Shown here: piece by piece, positions 8,884 through 16,526 of the stretch
Layout of the letters: every line of letters begins with the position of its first letter
Numbering within the stretch: position 1 is the first letter of the stretch
Origin: an uncultured Gammaproteobacteria bacterium
Lineage (GTDB): Bacteria > Pseudomonadota > Gammaproteobacteria > Steroidobacterales > Woeseiaceae
Length of the DNA stretch: 64,000 nucleotides
NCBI GenBank assembly: GCA_937899415.1
Contig: CALBPI010000062.1
Coordinates: 1 to 64,000, forward strand
Direction: 5' to 3'
Translations under genes and position numbers: made by a program
The notes under the pieces: model-generated
Seen by the model: the letters and a program-made list of their open reading frames with translations, nothing else
Databases searched by the model: none
Told to the model about the DNA's origin: nothing

Positions 8884-9897
8884 ATGATCCAACATCTTGT
8901 GACGTCCCGATCGCGCCTTCTTCTTACCGCGCTGATGACCACTCTAAGCCTCGCCATCGCAGGTTGCGGCGGCGGCGGCGGGGGCGGCAGCGCACCACCG
9001 CCGACGGGCGGCGGTACGCCGCCACCGACGGGCACGCGTTACGTGGACCGTGTGTTCACGGGCTTTGTCGAGACGCAGGCTGTCCAGTTCGGCGCGGGCG
9101 AGCGTGAGCAGACCCTCGAGCCGCTGTTCATGGATATCTACACGCCGGCAGACGACACGGAAACCGACCGACCCGTGGTCTTGTTGGCCTTCGGCGGCGC
9201 CTTCGTGTCGGGCATGCGCAGCGACCTGCGTGACCTCGCGATCGACTTCGCGCTGCGTGGCTACGTGGCGGCGACCATCGACTACCGACTGTTGCAGACG
9301 CAGCCTGCCGATGCCGACGCGGCGACTATCGCGATTCTGCAGCCAATCCATGACCTCAAAGCCGCTGTTCGCTTCTTCCGCGAGGACGCGGCCACCTTGG
9401 ACACTTACGGCACCGATGGCGAGAACGTTTTCGCGGCCGGGGTTTCAGCGGGCGCCGTGCTCGCGCTTACCGCGGGAGTGCTGGACGAAGCCGATACGCT
9501 GACGCCTGGCGTCGAGGCCTGGCTTGCGACGAAGGGCGGTCTCGACGGCAACAGCTCTGCGAACGCGGGGCAGTACTCGTCTGAGGTACAGGGCGTGCTC
9601 GCGGTGTCTGGTGCCATTGGCGATCTCAGTTGGGTCGACGACAAGGCGGCGCCGTTCTACGCCGCCCATGAGGAGTTCGACCCCGTCGTGCCCTGCGGTA
9701 TGGGTACGGGTGATCTCGGTGGCTTTCCTTTGACGGGTTTCGGTTCTTGCGACGTCGTGCCCGCAGGCGATGCCGCGGGCGTGCAAAACGAGTTCTTCTT
9801 CGTTGCGGGCGCCACGACGCACGTGGGTTACAGCGCCGCCGATATCACCACCATTCTTGAAGGTGGTGCGGCTTTGTTTGCTTCTTTGTTGCCCTAG
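8884..9897 (+). CDS. Alpha/beta-hydrolase (carboxylesterase-like) lipoprotein
   Basis: A 337-aa secreted lipoprotein. The signal peptide ends in a lipobox (LAIAGC) followed by a poly-Gly stretch and a Pro/Thr-Gly linker. The mature domain is an alpha/beta hydrolase: oxyanion strand LLAFGGAFVSG, YRLLQTQ, the block DLKAAVRFFRED, and nucleophile elbow GVSAGAV (about residues 195-201). The pattern resembles BD-FAE/carboxylesterase-type enzymes. The substrate is unknown. It is divergent from zapG. Confidence 0.75.
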   Translation: MIQHLVTSRSRLLLTALMTTLSLAIAGCGGGGGGGSAPPPTGGGTPPPTGTRYVDRVFTGFVETQAVQFGAGEREQTLEPLFMDIYTPADDTETDRPVVLLAFGGAFVSGMRSDLRDLAIDFALRGYVAATIDYRLLQTQPADADAATIAILQPIHDLKAAVRFFREDAATLDTYGTDGENVFAAGVSAGAVLALTAGVLDEADTLTPGVEAWLATKGGLDGNSSANAGQYSSEVQGVLAVSGAIGDLSWVDDKAAPFYAAHEEFDPVVPCGMGTGDLGGFPLTGFGSCDVVPAGDAAGVQNEFFFVAGATTHVGYSAADITTILEGGAALFASLLP

Positions 9898-9906
9898 GTT
9901 TGTGGA

Positions 9907-10491
9907 TCACTCCTCGGGTGGCCCATTGAACTGGATTGACCAAGCGATGGCCTGCTCGGTGAGTTCAACGTTGCTCGCCTCTGCATATGCCTCGAGGTTT
10001 TCTGGCTGCGTGAAGTGAGCGGGGTGGCGCTTCACCACGATGTTTGCCTTGGGGAAGACACGTGGCAAATGCTCGTTGTACCAACGACTGAAGAGGCGCC
10101 AACCGGCAAGGTCCACGTCTTCGTGTGAGCGAAATACGAATTGGATGTGACATTCGCGATGTTCTGTCGCACCGCGCGGATAGCGCGGAAACGTCACCGA
10201 GATTGATTTGACCAGAGCATGCTGTTCTTCTGACATCGCAAATAGCGCTCTCGCTCTGCTGGCAGTCCCAAAGTCAATCTCATCACTGACTATGACGCCC
10301 TCTGTTGCAAGCGCATGATCCAAACTCTTGATCACCTGCGCTTGATCCTTGGGTTCCTCGAACTGCAGCTGAAACCGTAGCGTCGGACTGATTTTGCCGA
10401 ATTGCCATGACGTGTCACACGAAGTCGGCACAGATAACAACGCACTAACGCCTGCGATCATGATCAGCGAGGTTCGCCGAGTGCGGGTCAC
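9907..10491 (-). CDS. Hypothetical exported protein
   Basis: A 194-aa protein not recognised. The N-terminus has a hydrophobic segment (LIMIAGVSALLSVPTSC) that could be a signal peptide; the Cys context is a weak lipobox. The rest is soluble with no obvious motif. Base composition is lower in GC than its neighbours. It lies next to the element's left attachment site, so it could be a remnant of an earlier insertion, although it is outside the current repeats. Confidence 0.55.
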   Translation of the reverse strand: MTRTRRTSLIMIAGVSALLSVPTSCDTSWQFGKISPTLRFQLQFEEPKDQAQVIKSLDHALATEGVIVSDEIDFGTASRARALFAMSEEQHALVKSISVTFPRYPRGATEHRECHIQFVFRSHEDVDLAGWRLFSRWYNEHLPRVFPKANIVVKRHPAHFTQPENLEAYAEASNVELTEQAIAWSIQFNGPPEE

Positions 10492-10601
10492 AATGGACTC
10501 TCTTCCTTTTTATTGACCGAAGTTCCAGAGAACCATCCGAGGCCGGATCCTCCGGGTGAATGCGTTGGTAAAACAAGTTGCCTAACGTAGAGGGTACACG
10601 C

Positions 10602-10634
10602 AAAAAAAATCCCGCCTCAAAGGCGGGATTTTCA
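10602..10634 (-). terminator. Original tRNA-Ala/tRNA-Glu operon terminator, displaced by the island
   Basis: Hairpin ATCCCGCCT / AGGCGGGAT with loop CAA, flanked by eight A on the left and TTTT on the right, so it can work in both directions. On the minus strand it directly follows the duplicated tRNA-Glu 3' end, the place expected for the terminator of the tRNA operon before integration. Confidence 0.8.
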
Positions 10635-10636
10635 AG

Positions 10637-10687
10637 ATGGCGTCCCCTAGGGGATTCGAACCCCTGTTACCGCCGTGAAAGGGCGGT
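10637..10687 (-). repeat. Left attachment site: partial tRNA-Glu 3' end
   Basis: 51 bp identical to the 3' half of the intact tRNA-Glu at 18711-18786: anticodon stem-loop with the TTC anticodon, T arm, acceptor strand and CCA. The sequence diverges right after, so the D arm and 5' acceptor strand are missing and no tRNA can be made here. Confidence 0.95.
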
Positions 10688-10708
10688 CTTACACGCTAAC
10701 CATATCTC

Positions 10709-10788
10709 GCCATACTTGATCAAAAGTGGTCATAAGCCCTTGAAATAATGATCTTTTGCCGCCTATCCTGTAGCCATACTTGATCAAA
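10709..10788. repeat. Integrase-proximal direct repeats
   Basis: Two copies of the 16-mer GCCATACTTGATCAAA at 10709-10724 and 10773-10788, 64 bp apart, between the attachment repeat and the integrase. Their place suits binding sites for integrase or the excision factor, or operators of the int promoter. Confidence 0.6.
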
Positions 10789-10809
10789 GTTGTCCTCAGA
10801 AACCGTGAG

Positions 10810-10831
10810 TGACTCGACTTTGACTCGACTT
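10810..10831. repeat. Tandem TGACTCGACTT sites (candidate arm-type integrase sites)
   Basis: Two head-to-tail copies of the 11-mer TGACTCGACTT. A third copy lies at 18686-18696, just inside the right attachment repeat. An identical short site near both ends of an integrated element is the usual arrangement of arm-type integrase sites. Confidence 0.55.
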
Positions 10832-10879
10832 TTCAGACCGCCTCAGAGGCCGTCTGACGCACGAATGGGAGGCAGACGC

Positions 10880-12052
10880 ATGGCAAGTCCACTCAGATCC
10901 AAAACGGCGCGTGCTCGCGCACAGGCTGACCGGAAAGGGAATGTTTGGGAGCCGATACCGGGTACTGGTGTCTCGCTCGGATACTCCAAGAGGTCAGGCC
11001 GTTGGCTCGCGCGCCAATTCATCGACGGTAAGGAGAAGCGGATTCGTCTCGGCAAACGTGCCGATGACAAGATGCCAGCCGATGGAACTCGAATCCTGAA
11101 CTATGCCCAGGCTGCCGAGGCGGCAATCGAAGCAGCCAGCAACATCGTGAGCGCTGATCTGGCTTCGCTGACGGTGTCGCAAGCGTTCGACCGCTACCGC
11201 CGCTCACGCGACGCGGAGGGCAGGGACACACGCGATTCGATTCAGCGATTCCGCAAGTGGATCGCACCAACGTTTGGATCAAGCAAGGTTATTGAGCTTG
11301 GGCGAGCGGAGTTGGTCGAGTGGCGCGACATGGTCGCCCGCAGTGTCAAACCGGCAACCGTCAATCGCACGCTGACGATCTTCAAAGCCATGTTGCGCTA
11401 CGCGCTCGAAGAACTCGAAGTCCCGTACAAGGGTGCGCCAATCTACCGCGCGTTGAAACCGCTGAAAGTCGAGAAGAAGGCGCGAGAGCGGTTTCTCACG
11501 CCGGTCGAGCTTGGCCAGCTTGCGAATGAATGCGAACCTGATTTGCAGCGCTTGGTCCTGGCTGCCGCATACACTGGCGCTCGGTTTGGAGATCTTGCCC
11601 GCCTCAAAGTGTCGGATTGGGACAGCGAGTTACGCAAGGCGTGCGTCATGAACTCGAAAACCAACCAACCGCGCTTCGTGCCTGTCACGCGCGCAGGCGC
11701 CGCGTTTTTCGATTCTTTGACCGCCGGTCGAGATCCGAACGAAATTGCCCTACAGCGGCACACGGGCCAGCACTGGGGCAAAAACACCTACGCTCGTGGA
11801 TTGAAACAGGCGGCCGAAGCGGCGGGACTGGATGCGGTGAACTTCCATGCGATCCGACACAGTTACGCGTCAGCTATGAAGCGGGCAGGGGTTGATGACA
11901 CGATCATCGCCAAAGCGCTCGGCCACACATCCACGAAAATGGTTCAGGAGCATTACGCGCACCTAGCCGAGTCGCATGTTGATGAACAGATTCGCAACCA
12001 TGCGCCGGAGATCGATATCGACATCGAAAAGTCGTCCGTGACTCGGCTTTGA
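10880..12052 (+). CDS. int: Tyrosine site-specific integrase of the tRNA-Glu island
   Basis: A 390-aa phage-type tyrosine recombinase. It has an N-terminal DNA-binding part (SLGYSKRSGRWLARQFIDG), a SAM-like core-binding domain (LTVSQAFDRYRRS to VNRTLTIFKAML) and a catalytic domain. The catalytic residues are Arg in TGARFGDL (about 234), His-x-x-Arg in HAIRHSY (about 323), LGHTS (about 347) and Tyr in EHYAHLA (about 358). The track begins at TTG 10790; ATG 10880 with GGGAGG 7 bases upstream is preferred and leaves the repeat sites non-coding. It sits at the truncated-tRNA end, not beside the intact tRNA. Confidence 0.92.
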   Translation: MASPLRSKTARARAQADRKGNVWEPIPGTGVSLGYSKRSGRWLARQFIDGKEKRIRLGKRADDKMPADGTRILNYAQAAEAAIEAASNIVSADLASLTVSQAFDRYRRSRDAEGRDTRDSIQRFRKWIAPTFGSSKVIELGRAELVEWRDMVARSVKPATVNRTLTIFKAMLRYALEELEVPYKGAPIYRALKPLKVEKKARERFLTPVELGQLANECEPDLQRLVLAAAYTGARFGDLARLKVSDWDSELRKACVMNSKTNQPRFVPVTRAGAAFFDSLTAGRDPNEIALQRHTGQHWGKNTYARGLKQAAEAAGLDAVNFHAIRHSYASAMKRAGVDDTIIAKALGHTSTKMVQEHYAHLAESHVDEQIRNHAPEIDIDIEKSSVTRL

Positions 12053-12094
12053 GACTCGATGTTCCACGTAGAGCGTATGCATCGACTGTGATGA

Positions 12095-12117
12095 TTGCCG
12101 CCTCTCTGGGGCGGTTT
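12095..12117. repeat. Island intergenic GCCGCC/GGCGG repeat, copy 1
   Basis: TTGCCGCC and GGGCGGTTT separated by a few bases in the gap after int. It is one of five related short inverted repeats found only in gaps of the island. Confidence 0.5.
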
Positions 12118-12305
12118 ACCAGTTCAAGTAGATGACGCGGAATCTATAAACGGTTGATTTCTCCGATTGCGTTCGGCAGTCTGAAAGACGATTCAGTGAG
12201 CCGTGACGGGTAATTCCCTGTAACCGTCGGCGGTCGCTTCGGACACTAAACACATCGAGATCGGAAGGTCGGGTCTCGCCAGGGGTGCACTGCAAGGGAG
12301 CACCC

Positions 12306-12515
12306 ATGTCCGAAGAAAATCCGTATTCCGTGAGCATCCCCGTTTTCGGCAAGATGCTAGGCATTAGCTACACGACTGCACGTCGCGTCATCTACGGCAC
12401 GAATCCTCCACCATTGATCGATTTCAACGGTCGCACTCGCGTTGCCATTGGAGCACCCGAGTTCGACGCATGGCTGAAAGCGCGAACCCAAGTAACACCC
12501 TTTAAGGCGCGCTGA
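12306..12515 (+). CDS. AlpA-like DNA-binding protein / putative excisionase
   Basis: A 69-aa protein with a helix-turn-helix of the AlpA/MerR-like excisionase type: VFGKMLGISYTTARRVIY followed by a wing. Such proteins act as recombination directionality factors or early activators in islands and satellites. ATG 12306 follows GGGAG and replaces the longer track start. It overlaps the initiator gene by one base. The function is inferred from size, fold and place. Confidence 0.65.
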   Translation: MSEENPYSVSIPVFGKMLGISYTTARRVIYGTNPPPLIDFNGRTRVAIGAPEFDAWLKARTQVTPFKAR

Positions 12516-13162
12516 TGCCAAAGCAGCCGGGTACGCCTGGCGACCGCAAGATCCTGAAAGCGTTTGCTGTGAATGCACCGAAAGGGCCAGCGTTCGCCAT
12601 CTTGGCGGGCCTGTTCGCGCACGTCGATGCAAACCTGATCGCATGGCCGGGCTACGGACAAATTGCCGCGCTCTCAGGAACCAGTGTGCGGAGTGTCCAG
12701 CGATGGATTCCTAAGCTTGAAACGCTCGGGTTCTTTCGTCGCGAGTCGATGCACACCGGCAGCCGACGCGATGGCACGCGCTACCACTTCGGCGAATTCG
12801 TGGACGGCATTTCGTCTGGTCGTGTCGCCACAGAGGCGATACCGCCAGAGAGGCGATACCGCCACACAGGCGGTCCCGTATCGCCAGAGTGGCGCGCCCG
12901 TGTCGCCAGAGAGGCGACCAAAGAAACCAAGGAAGGAAACCAAGAAGGGGACGCGCGCGCGAGCGCACGCGGGTCGGTCCCCTTTGGCGATAAATCGCAA
13001 CCGGAATTCGAAGCCATCGTCGGGTTCATCTTGGACGCAAAGATCCGGCCGTCGAATCGCGACCAGGTACACGGCGCGGTGCGATCTCGATTCGGCATCG
13101 AGCTTTCCGACAAACAGCACTGGTGGATCGAGCGCCAGGTGAACGACCGGCGAAGCGAATAA
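12515..13162 (+). CDS. HTH replication initiator-like protein (lambda O-like arrangement)
   Basis: A 215-aa protein with an N-terminal winged helix-turn-helix (YGQIAALSGTSVRSVQRWIPKLETLGFF, about residues 48-76) of the type found in phage replication initiators. The mid-part (about residues 103-136) is encoded by five iteron-like repeats (see 12823-12917) and is rich in Arg, Glu and Pro. A separate C-terminal domain follows (FEAIVGFILDAKIRPSNRDQ, ending WWIERQVND). In phage lambda the O protein likewise carries the origin iterons inside its own gene. No helicase or helicase loader was seen in the element, so host factors would be needed. An alternative is a transcriptional regulator. Confidence 0.6.
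   Translation: MPKQPGTPGDRKILKAFAVNAPKGPAFAILAGLFAHVDANLIAWPGYGQIAALSGTSVRSVQRWIPKLETLGFFRRESMHTGSRRDGTRYHFGEFVDGISSGRVATEAIPPERRYRHTGGPVSPEWRARVAREATKETKEGNQEGDARASARGSVPFGDKSQPEFEAIVGFILDAKIRPSNRDQVHGAVRSRFGIELSDKQHWWIERQVNDRRSE
12823..12917. repeat. Five 17-bp iterons inside the initiator gene (candidate origin)
   Basis: Units at 12823-12839, 12840-12856, 12857-12873, 12879-12895 and 12901-12917. The consensus is about TRYCGCCASASAGGCGA, each with a CGCC/GGCG dyad. The first three are strictly tandem; the last two are separated by 5-bp spacers (TCCCG, GCCCG). A unit of 17 bp is not a multiple of three, so this is a DNA-level repeat rather than a protein repeat. Confidence 0.75.
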
Positions 13163-13183
13163 CCGCTCTCAATGGGCGGCAAC
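13161..13183. repeat. Island intergenic GGCGGCAAC repeat, copy 2
   Basis: AACCGCTC and GGGCGGCAAC beginning at the stop codon of the initiator gene. Same family as the copies at 12095, 14295, 16080 and 17592. Confidence 0.5.
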
Positions 13184-13234
13184 AACCGTCACGAACAACA
13201 ACCTTTGAACCAACATCCAGCGAGGAACCGAGAA

Positions 13235-13426
13235 ATGCACAACGCCAGAGACTTCCACCAGATCGAACAACGCTTGATCGTGATTCGAGGGCAGATTCAG
13301 CGAGCCGAACGCAAAGCATGGCTGTCGCCAGAGGAACAAGCCGCGTTGCACCGCTGGTACGACGAGCGCGATGCGCTGCAAGCCAAGCTGCGAGGATCGA
13401 CCATCACCAGGGACATAGCGCCATGA
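13235..13426 (+). CDS. Small hypothetical coiled-coil protein of the island
   Basis: 63 aa starting MHNARDFHQIEQRL, heavily charged and helical (IVIRGQIQRAERKAWL, then EEQAALHRWYDERDAL). The ATG at 13235 has GAGGA eight bases upstream; the track's longer start falls in an intergenic repeat. The stop overlaps the next ATG (ATGA). It resembles the next gene in size and helical pattern, perhaps by old duplication. Function unknown. Confidence 0.6.
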   Translation: MHNARDFHQIEQRLIVIRGQIQRAERKAWLSPEEQAALHRWYDERDALQAKLRGSTITRDIAP

Positions 13427-13617
13427 CACCTGGACTGGCCGAACAGATGCGCCAACGCCTGGTGAATCGCCTGGCCACGATCAATCGACAGATCGACTTG
13501 TTGCTGGCCGAAGACGATCTCGACGACGAGGGCCGACATAGCCTCAAACGGTATCTGGCCGAACGCGAAGCGATCCGGGAGCGAATGCAGGATCACGACG
13601 CAACGAGCTTGCCATGA
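13423..13617 (+). CDS. Small hypothetical helical protein of the island
   Basis: 64 aa, MTPGLAEQMRQRLVNRL, predicted helical hairpin with many acidic residues (LLLAEDDLDDEG) and KRYLAEREAIRERM. The ATG overlaps the previous stop by 4 bp and its own stop overlaps the next ATG, so the three genes form a tightly coupled set. Function unknown. Confidence 0.6.
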   Translation: MTPGLAEQMRQRLVNRLATINRQIDLLLAEDDLDDEGRHSLKRYLAEREAIRERMQDHDATSLP

Positions 13618-13889
13618 ACAGGCTGACCGCCCGAGACCTGAGCAATGCCGAACTCGCGCTCGCGGGTCAGATGATCGATGAGCTGATCAGACACAGCGGA
13701 TCGACGACGCGTGCGCATTACCGACGCATTCGCCGGAACGTGCGTGCGGTGATTCGTTACCGGATTTCCCGTGGAATCGACAGAAAACCGCGAAAAAGCA
13801 GTCTGAAACCAGCCCGAAAAGCGGCGATATTCATCGACGCCCAAACGATCAAACAACCACTTAACCGACGAAATGATGACAAATGCTGA
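13614..13889 (+). CDS. Small basic hypothetical protein of the island
   Basis: 91 aa, strongly basic in the middle and C-terminus (HYRRIRRNVRAVIRYRISRG, RKPRKSSLKPARK), so nucleic-acid binding is plausible. The start overlaps the previous stop (ATGA). Not recognised. Confidence 0.55.
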   Translation: MNRLTARDLSNAELALAGQMIDELIRHSGSTTRAHYRRIRRNVRAVIRYRISRGIDRKPRKSSLKPARKAAIFIDAQTIKQPLNRRNDDKC

Positions 13890-13915
13890 CATCGCTACGC
13901 GCGAGGTAATCAACC

Positions 13916-14293
13916 ATGACGAATGACGACGACAAAACTGCCGAGCTTGATTCCGTAATCGATCTCGATGAGTATCGCGATTCACCTTCGGGTGACGCTT
14001 CCACTAACGACACACTGCCCGACGTCGATCTGATTCGACAGGTGAGCCACGAGGTCGTCGAAGCGCTCCGGCCATACCTCGCCATGATCGGGCAGTATGA
14101 CTGTGAACCGACGGACGCAAACGCATTGCGACTGCGCGCCGAAATAGGCGCGTTCCGTGGCCAGCTCCACGACATCGCAAGGAAGTACGGTCCACCGATC
14201 ACAAGGCGCGTCGCAGAGCGCGTTTTGAAATTGCACCGCGCCGGCGAATTGGATCTCGATTCGCCCGGCCTCTCCGATGCTTTCCTGCACTGA
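13916..14293 (+). CDS. Hypothetical acidic protein upstream of the capsid-like gene
   Basis: 125 aa with an acidic, probably disordered N-terminus (MTNDDDKTAELDSVIDLDEY) and a helical C-terminal half (RLRAEIGAFRGQLHDIARKY). The position directly before a capsid-like gene and the acidic start would suit a scaffold- or head-accessory-like role, but there is no motif to prove it. The ATG is 26 bp after the preceding stop. Confidence 0.5.
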   Translation: MTNDDDKTAELDSVIDLDEYRDSPSGDASTNDTLPDVDLIRQVSHEVVEALRPYLAMIGQYDCEPTDANALRLRAEIGAFRGQLHDIARKYGPPITRRVAERVLKLHRAGELDLDSPGLSDAFLH

Positions 14294-14294
14294 C

Positions 14295-14314
14295 TGCCGT
14301 CTATAGGCGGCAAC
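14295..14314. repeat. Island intergenic GGCGGCAAC repeat, copy 3
   Basis: TGCCG and CGGCA arms with GGCGGCAAC, starting two bases after a stop codon. Same family as the other four copies. Confidence 0.5.
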
Positions 14315-14376
14315 CGTTTAACCGTGGCGCGGCTGCGTATGGCGTTGGCGCGTCCGAAGTCCAGGAGACACAAACA

Positions 14377-15732
14377 ATGGACGAACTTGAAAAACTAGCG
14401 GCATTGCTCGCTACCGTCGCCAGAGCCGGAACACCGATGACACGCGATCTCGTGCTGTGCCTTGCGGAAGATCGCGGATACCCGATCACTCAAGACGAAC
14501 TCACTGGTGTGATCGATACCGTCAATCGCTTGTTGCCAGGCCGCAATTCACCACAACAGCGAATCGATCACAGCGACCGTTTGAATCGAGCTGAAGCCTA
14601 TCAACTTGGTGGACAACACAATCGCACGCGACCAGGCACTGACACGACGTTCCGTGGCGTCGGCACTCGAAACAGCGTCGAGGACATCATGCATGACCGT
14701 GGTTGGGCTAATCGCATGATCGACGAGACGGCCGTCAGCGAATTACGCTCGATGGCGTTGTCCGCATCGGGCTTCGATGGCGTGAACAACAAAGACCTTC
14801 AAGCGGTCGCCGATGGCCTGATGATCAATCGCGATTTTCAGCAATCGACGGGCGGCCAGGTTCCGGTCGAAGTGTCGGACAACTTTATCGATTTGATCGT
14901 CCATCAGTCGCCATTGCTCCAAGTCATCCCGACCATTCGGATGCTATCGGCATCGCGTCGCATGGACCGCCTTGATATCGACCAGGGTTCGTTGCGACCT
15001 ACGACTGATACCGACACGATCACCAACGAATCGACAGACACGATTGCGTCGCGCACGTTGCAAACGTTGGAAGCGGGCCTTGCGACCGATATCACGTTGA
15101 CGTTCCTCGAAGACAACATCGCCCGAGGCAATGCAAGCAACATCATTCTTGCCAAGATTGCCGCCGTGCTAGGGCAGGACATCGACAATCTGTCGATCAC
15201 TGGTGCGCGCGGCGTGTCGCCGTTCAATACGTTCGCGCAATCGCTCGGGGATGGTCTCGAAGCGCTGACGCTCGCAGACAGCGACGTGACGGACGTGGAC
15301 GTGTCTGGTGCCTCTACGGTAGCCGAGCTGTTTGAAGCGCTTTATGCACAATTGTCGGCCGACTTCCGCTCGTCTCCATTGGTCTACCTGGTGCCGCTGC
15401 AAACCGCCCGTCGGTACGCCCAAAGCGTGAGTATTCGTCAGACGGATTTAGGCGACCAGGTGTTGCGCAACGGCCTTCCGGCGCTTCCGTATCTCGGCCA
15501 GGCGGTGTTGGGTGATCAGCACGTGAACGGCACAGCGGGGCCGACTTCGCGATCCTGGCTGATGCCGGTTTCCAACTTCGCATGGGGCGTTCGCCGTCAG
15601 ATGCGACAGGACACTGACTTCCGGCCACGTCGTCGCGTGTTCGAGATCACCACGACCATGCGTGGTGGTTTCCAGTACAGCACCGGTGACGCCATCGTCC
15701 GTGGCACTGGTCTGGTTGCGGGGGTTCTTTGA
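14377..15732 (+). CDS. Phage major capsid-like protein (HK97-type fold)
   Basis: 451 aa. Residues about 1-120 are helical and polar. The remainder has the run of HK97-type major capsid proteins: PVEVSDNFIDLIVHQSPLL at the start of the shell domain, long P-domain helices, and a C-terminal pattern with LPYLGQAVLGDQHV, LMPVSNFAWGVRRQMRQDT and FEITTTMRGGFQYSTGDAIV. A clear AGGAGA site precedes the ATG. No portal, terminase, protease or tail gene is present in the element, so this would be the only structural gene. The fold call rests on pattern and should be confirmed by structure prediction. Confidence 0.7.
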   Translation: MDELEKLAALLATVARAGTPMTRDLVLCLAEDRGYPITQDELTGVIDTVNRLLPGRNSPQQRIDHSDRLNRAEAYQLGGQHNRTRPGTDTTFRGVGTRNSVEDIMHDRGWANRMIDETAVSELRSMALSASGFDGVNNKDLQAVADGLMINRDFQQSTGGQVPVEVSDNFIDLIVHQSPLLQVIPTIRMLSASRRMDRLDIDQGSLRPTTDTDTITNESTDTIASRTLQTLEAGLATDITLTFLEDNIARGNASNIILAKIAAVLGQDIDNLSITGARGVSPFNTFAQSLGDGLEALTLADSDVTDVDVSGASTVAELFEALYAQLSADFRSSPLVYLVPLQTARRYAQSVSIRQTDLGDQVLRNGLPALPYLGQAVLGDQHVNGTAGPTSRSWLMPVSNFAWGVRRQMRQDTDFRPRRRVFEITTTMRGGFQYSTGDAIVRGTGLVAGVL

Positions 15733-15893
15733 TGAGCAAGCACGACGAAAAAGCAGAAGCGAAAAAGCATCCTGAATTGCGCCGACTCGAAGCGCTTGTG
15801 AAATGCGCCGAACAGTCGGGCAACAAAGAACGTGTGAAGGCAGCGAAAGCGGCCGTAGCAGCGTTTGGCAAAGATGCCCGCGAAGTCGGTTAA
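15732..15893 (+). CDS. Small Lys/Ala-rich protein after the capsid gene (too short for the ORF track)
   Basis: 53 aa starting MSKHDEKAEAKKHPELRR and ending AFGKDAREVG. The ATG overlaps the capsid stop by one base (TGATG), which argues for translational coupling. It is a single charged helix. It could be a head-completion or decoration peptide, but nothing proves it. Confidence 0.55.
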   Translation: MSKHDEKAEAKKHPELRRLEALVKCAEQSGNKERVKAAKAAVAAFGKDAREVG

Positions 15894-16080
15894 GTCGGAC
15901 GGCGAAGTCGTTGTCCGTGGCAATCACGCCGTGTCATCACGCTACCAGGCATTGGAAGCGGAACGACGCGCCGCGATTGCTGCGGGCGACCGCGACGCCG
16001 AACTGACGGCCGAGCGTGCGTTGCGTGCGGAAGGGTTCTGGCCTTCTCGCACGTTTCGCACAGCCGGTTTCGAAGACTGA
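15874..16080 (+). CDS. Small hypothetical protein of the island
   Basis: 68 aa from ATG 15874, overlapping the end of the previous gene by 20 bp. It contains SSRYQALEAERRAAIAAGDR and ELTAERALRAEGFW. Small overlapping genes after a capsid gene are common in phage head modules. Not recognised. Confidence 0.5.
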   Translation: MPAKSVKSDGEVVVRGNHAVSSRYQALEAERRAAIAAGDRDAELTAERALRAEGFWPSRTFRTAGFED

Positions 16081-16101
16081 CCGCCGAACAAAAGCGGCAA
16101 C
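16080..16101. repeat. Island intergenic GCGGCAAC repeat, copy 4
   Basis: CCGCCG and AGCGGCAAC directly after a stop codon; same family as the other copies. Confidence 0.45.
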
Positions 16102-16167
16102 GCGGACTGTGGTGTGCGTCGCTTGGTATGCAGTCGAGTCCCCTGTCGGGAAGCGAAGGAGTGCTTG

Positions 16168-16201
16168 CATACCTGACAGGTATGTGATACCTATTAGGTA
16201 T
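16168..16201. promoter_or_regulatory. Two operators for the island HTH regulator, one overlapping the start codon
   Basis: Two perfect dyads share the half-site TACCT: CATACCT-GAC-AGGTATG at 16168-16184 and ATACCT-ATT-AGGTAT at 16187-16201. Their centres are 18 bp apart, and the second covers the first bases of the regulator's ATG. This arrangement predicts cooperative binding and autorepression by the adjacent HTH protein. Confidence 0.8.
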
Positions 16202-16526
16202 GGTTAATAAATCTTCCCTCGCAGCACGCTTCCGCGCCTTCCGTGAGTCCCAGGGGTGGAGTCTGAAGGATCTCGAAGATTGCTTGCTGATTCATCGACA
16301 GACTTGGTTGAAGTGGGAGCGGGGCGAGCAGACGCCACCGGCCGCTACACGAGCTTTACTCTTTGCTTTTGAGAAGGCGCACGCCATTGGATGTTTGGAG
16401 GATCTAAGCGATCACATACTGGCGAATCATCGGTGGTTTGGCGCTCTAAAAGAAGGTCGCGTGTCAAAGCGGGCTAAGTCGAAATCTGGTGTTGGTGATC
16501 GGTCCAGATTACGGAGGGCGACATGA
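16200..16526 (+). CDS. XRE/Cro-like HTH regulator of the island
   Basis: 108 aa with an N-terminal HTH: FRAFRESQGWSLKDLEDCLLIHRQTWLKWERGEQTPP. The turn and the WERGEQTPP helix end are typical of Cro/C1/XRE proteins. The C-terminus is short and basic, with no protease-type LexA domain, so induction would come from an antirepressor or partner rather than self-cleavage. It probably represses its own promoter through the dyads that precede and overlap the ATG. The next gene overlaps by 4 bp. Confidence 0.8.
   Translation: MVNKSSLAARFRAFRESQGWSLKDLEDCLLIHRQTWLKWERGEQTPPAATRALLFAFEKAHAIGCLEDLSDHILANHRWFGALKEGRVSKRAKSKSGVGDRSRLRRAT

Noticed and set aside
10637-10694. Second tRNA-Glu gene at the left end of the island
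   Set aside because: Only the 3' half is present; the D arm and 5' acceptor strand are missing, so it is an attachment-site remnant.
12823-12917. CRISPR array
   Set aside because: Units are 17 bp with 0-5 bp spacing and lie in a coding gene, so they are iterons rather than CRISPR repeats.
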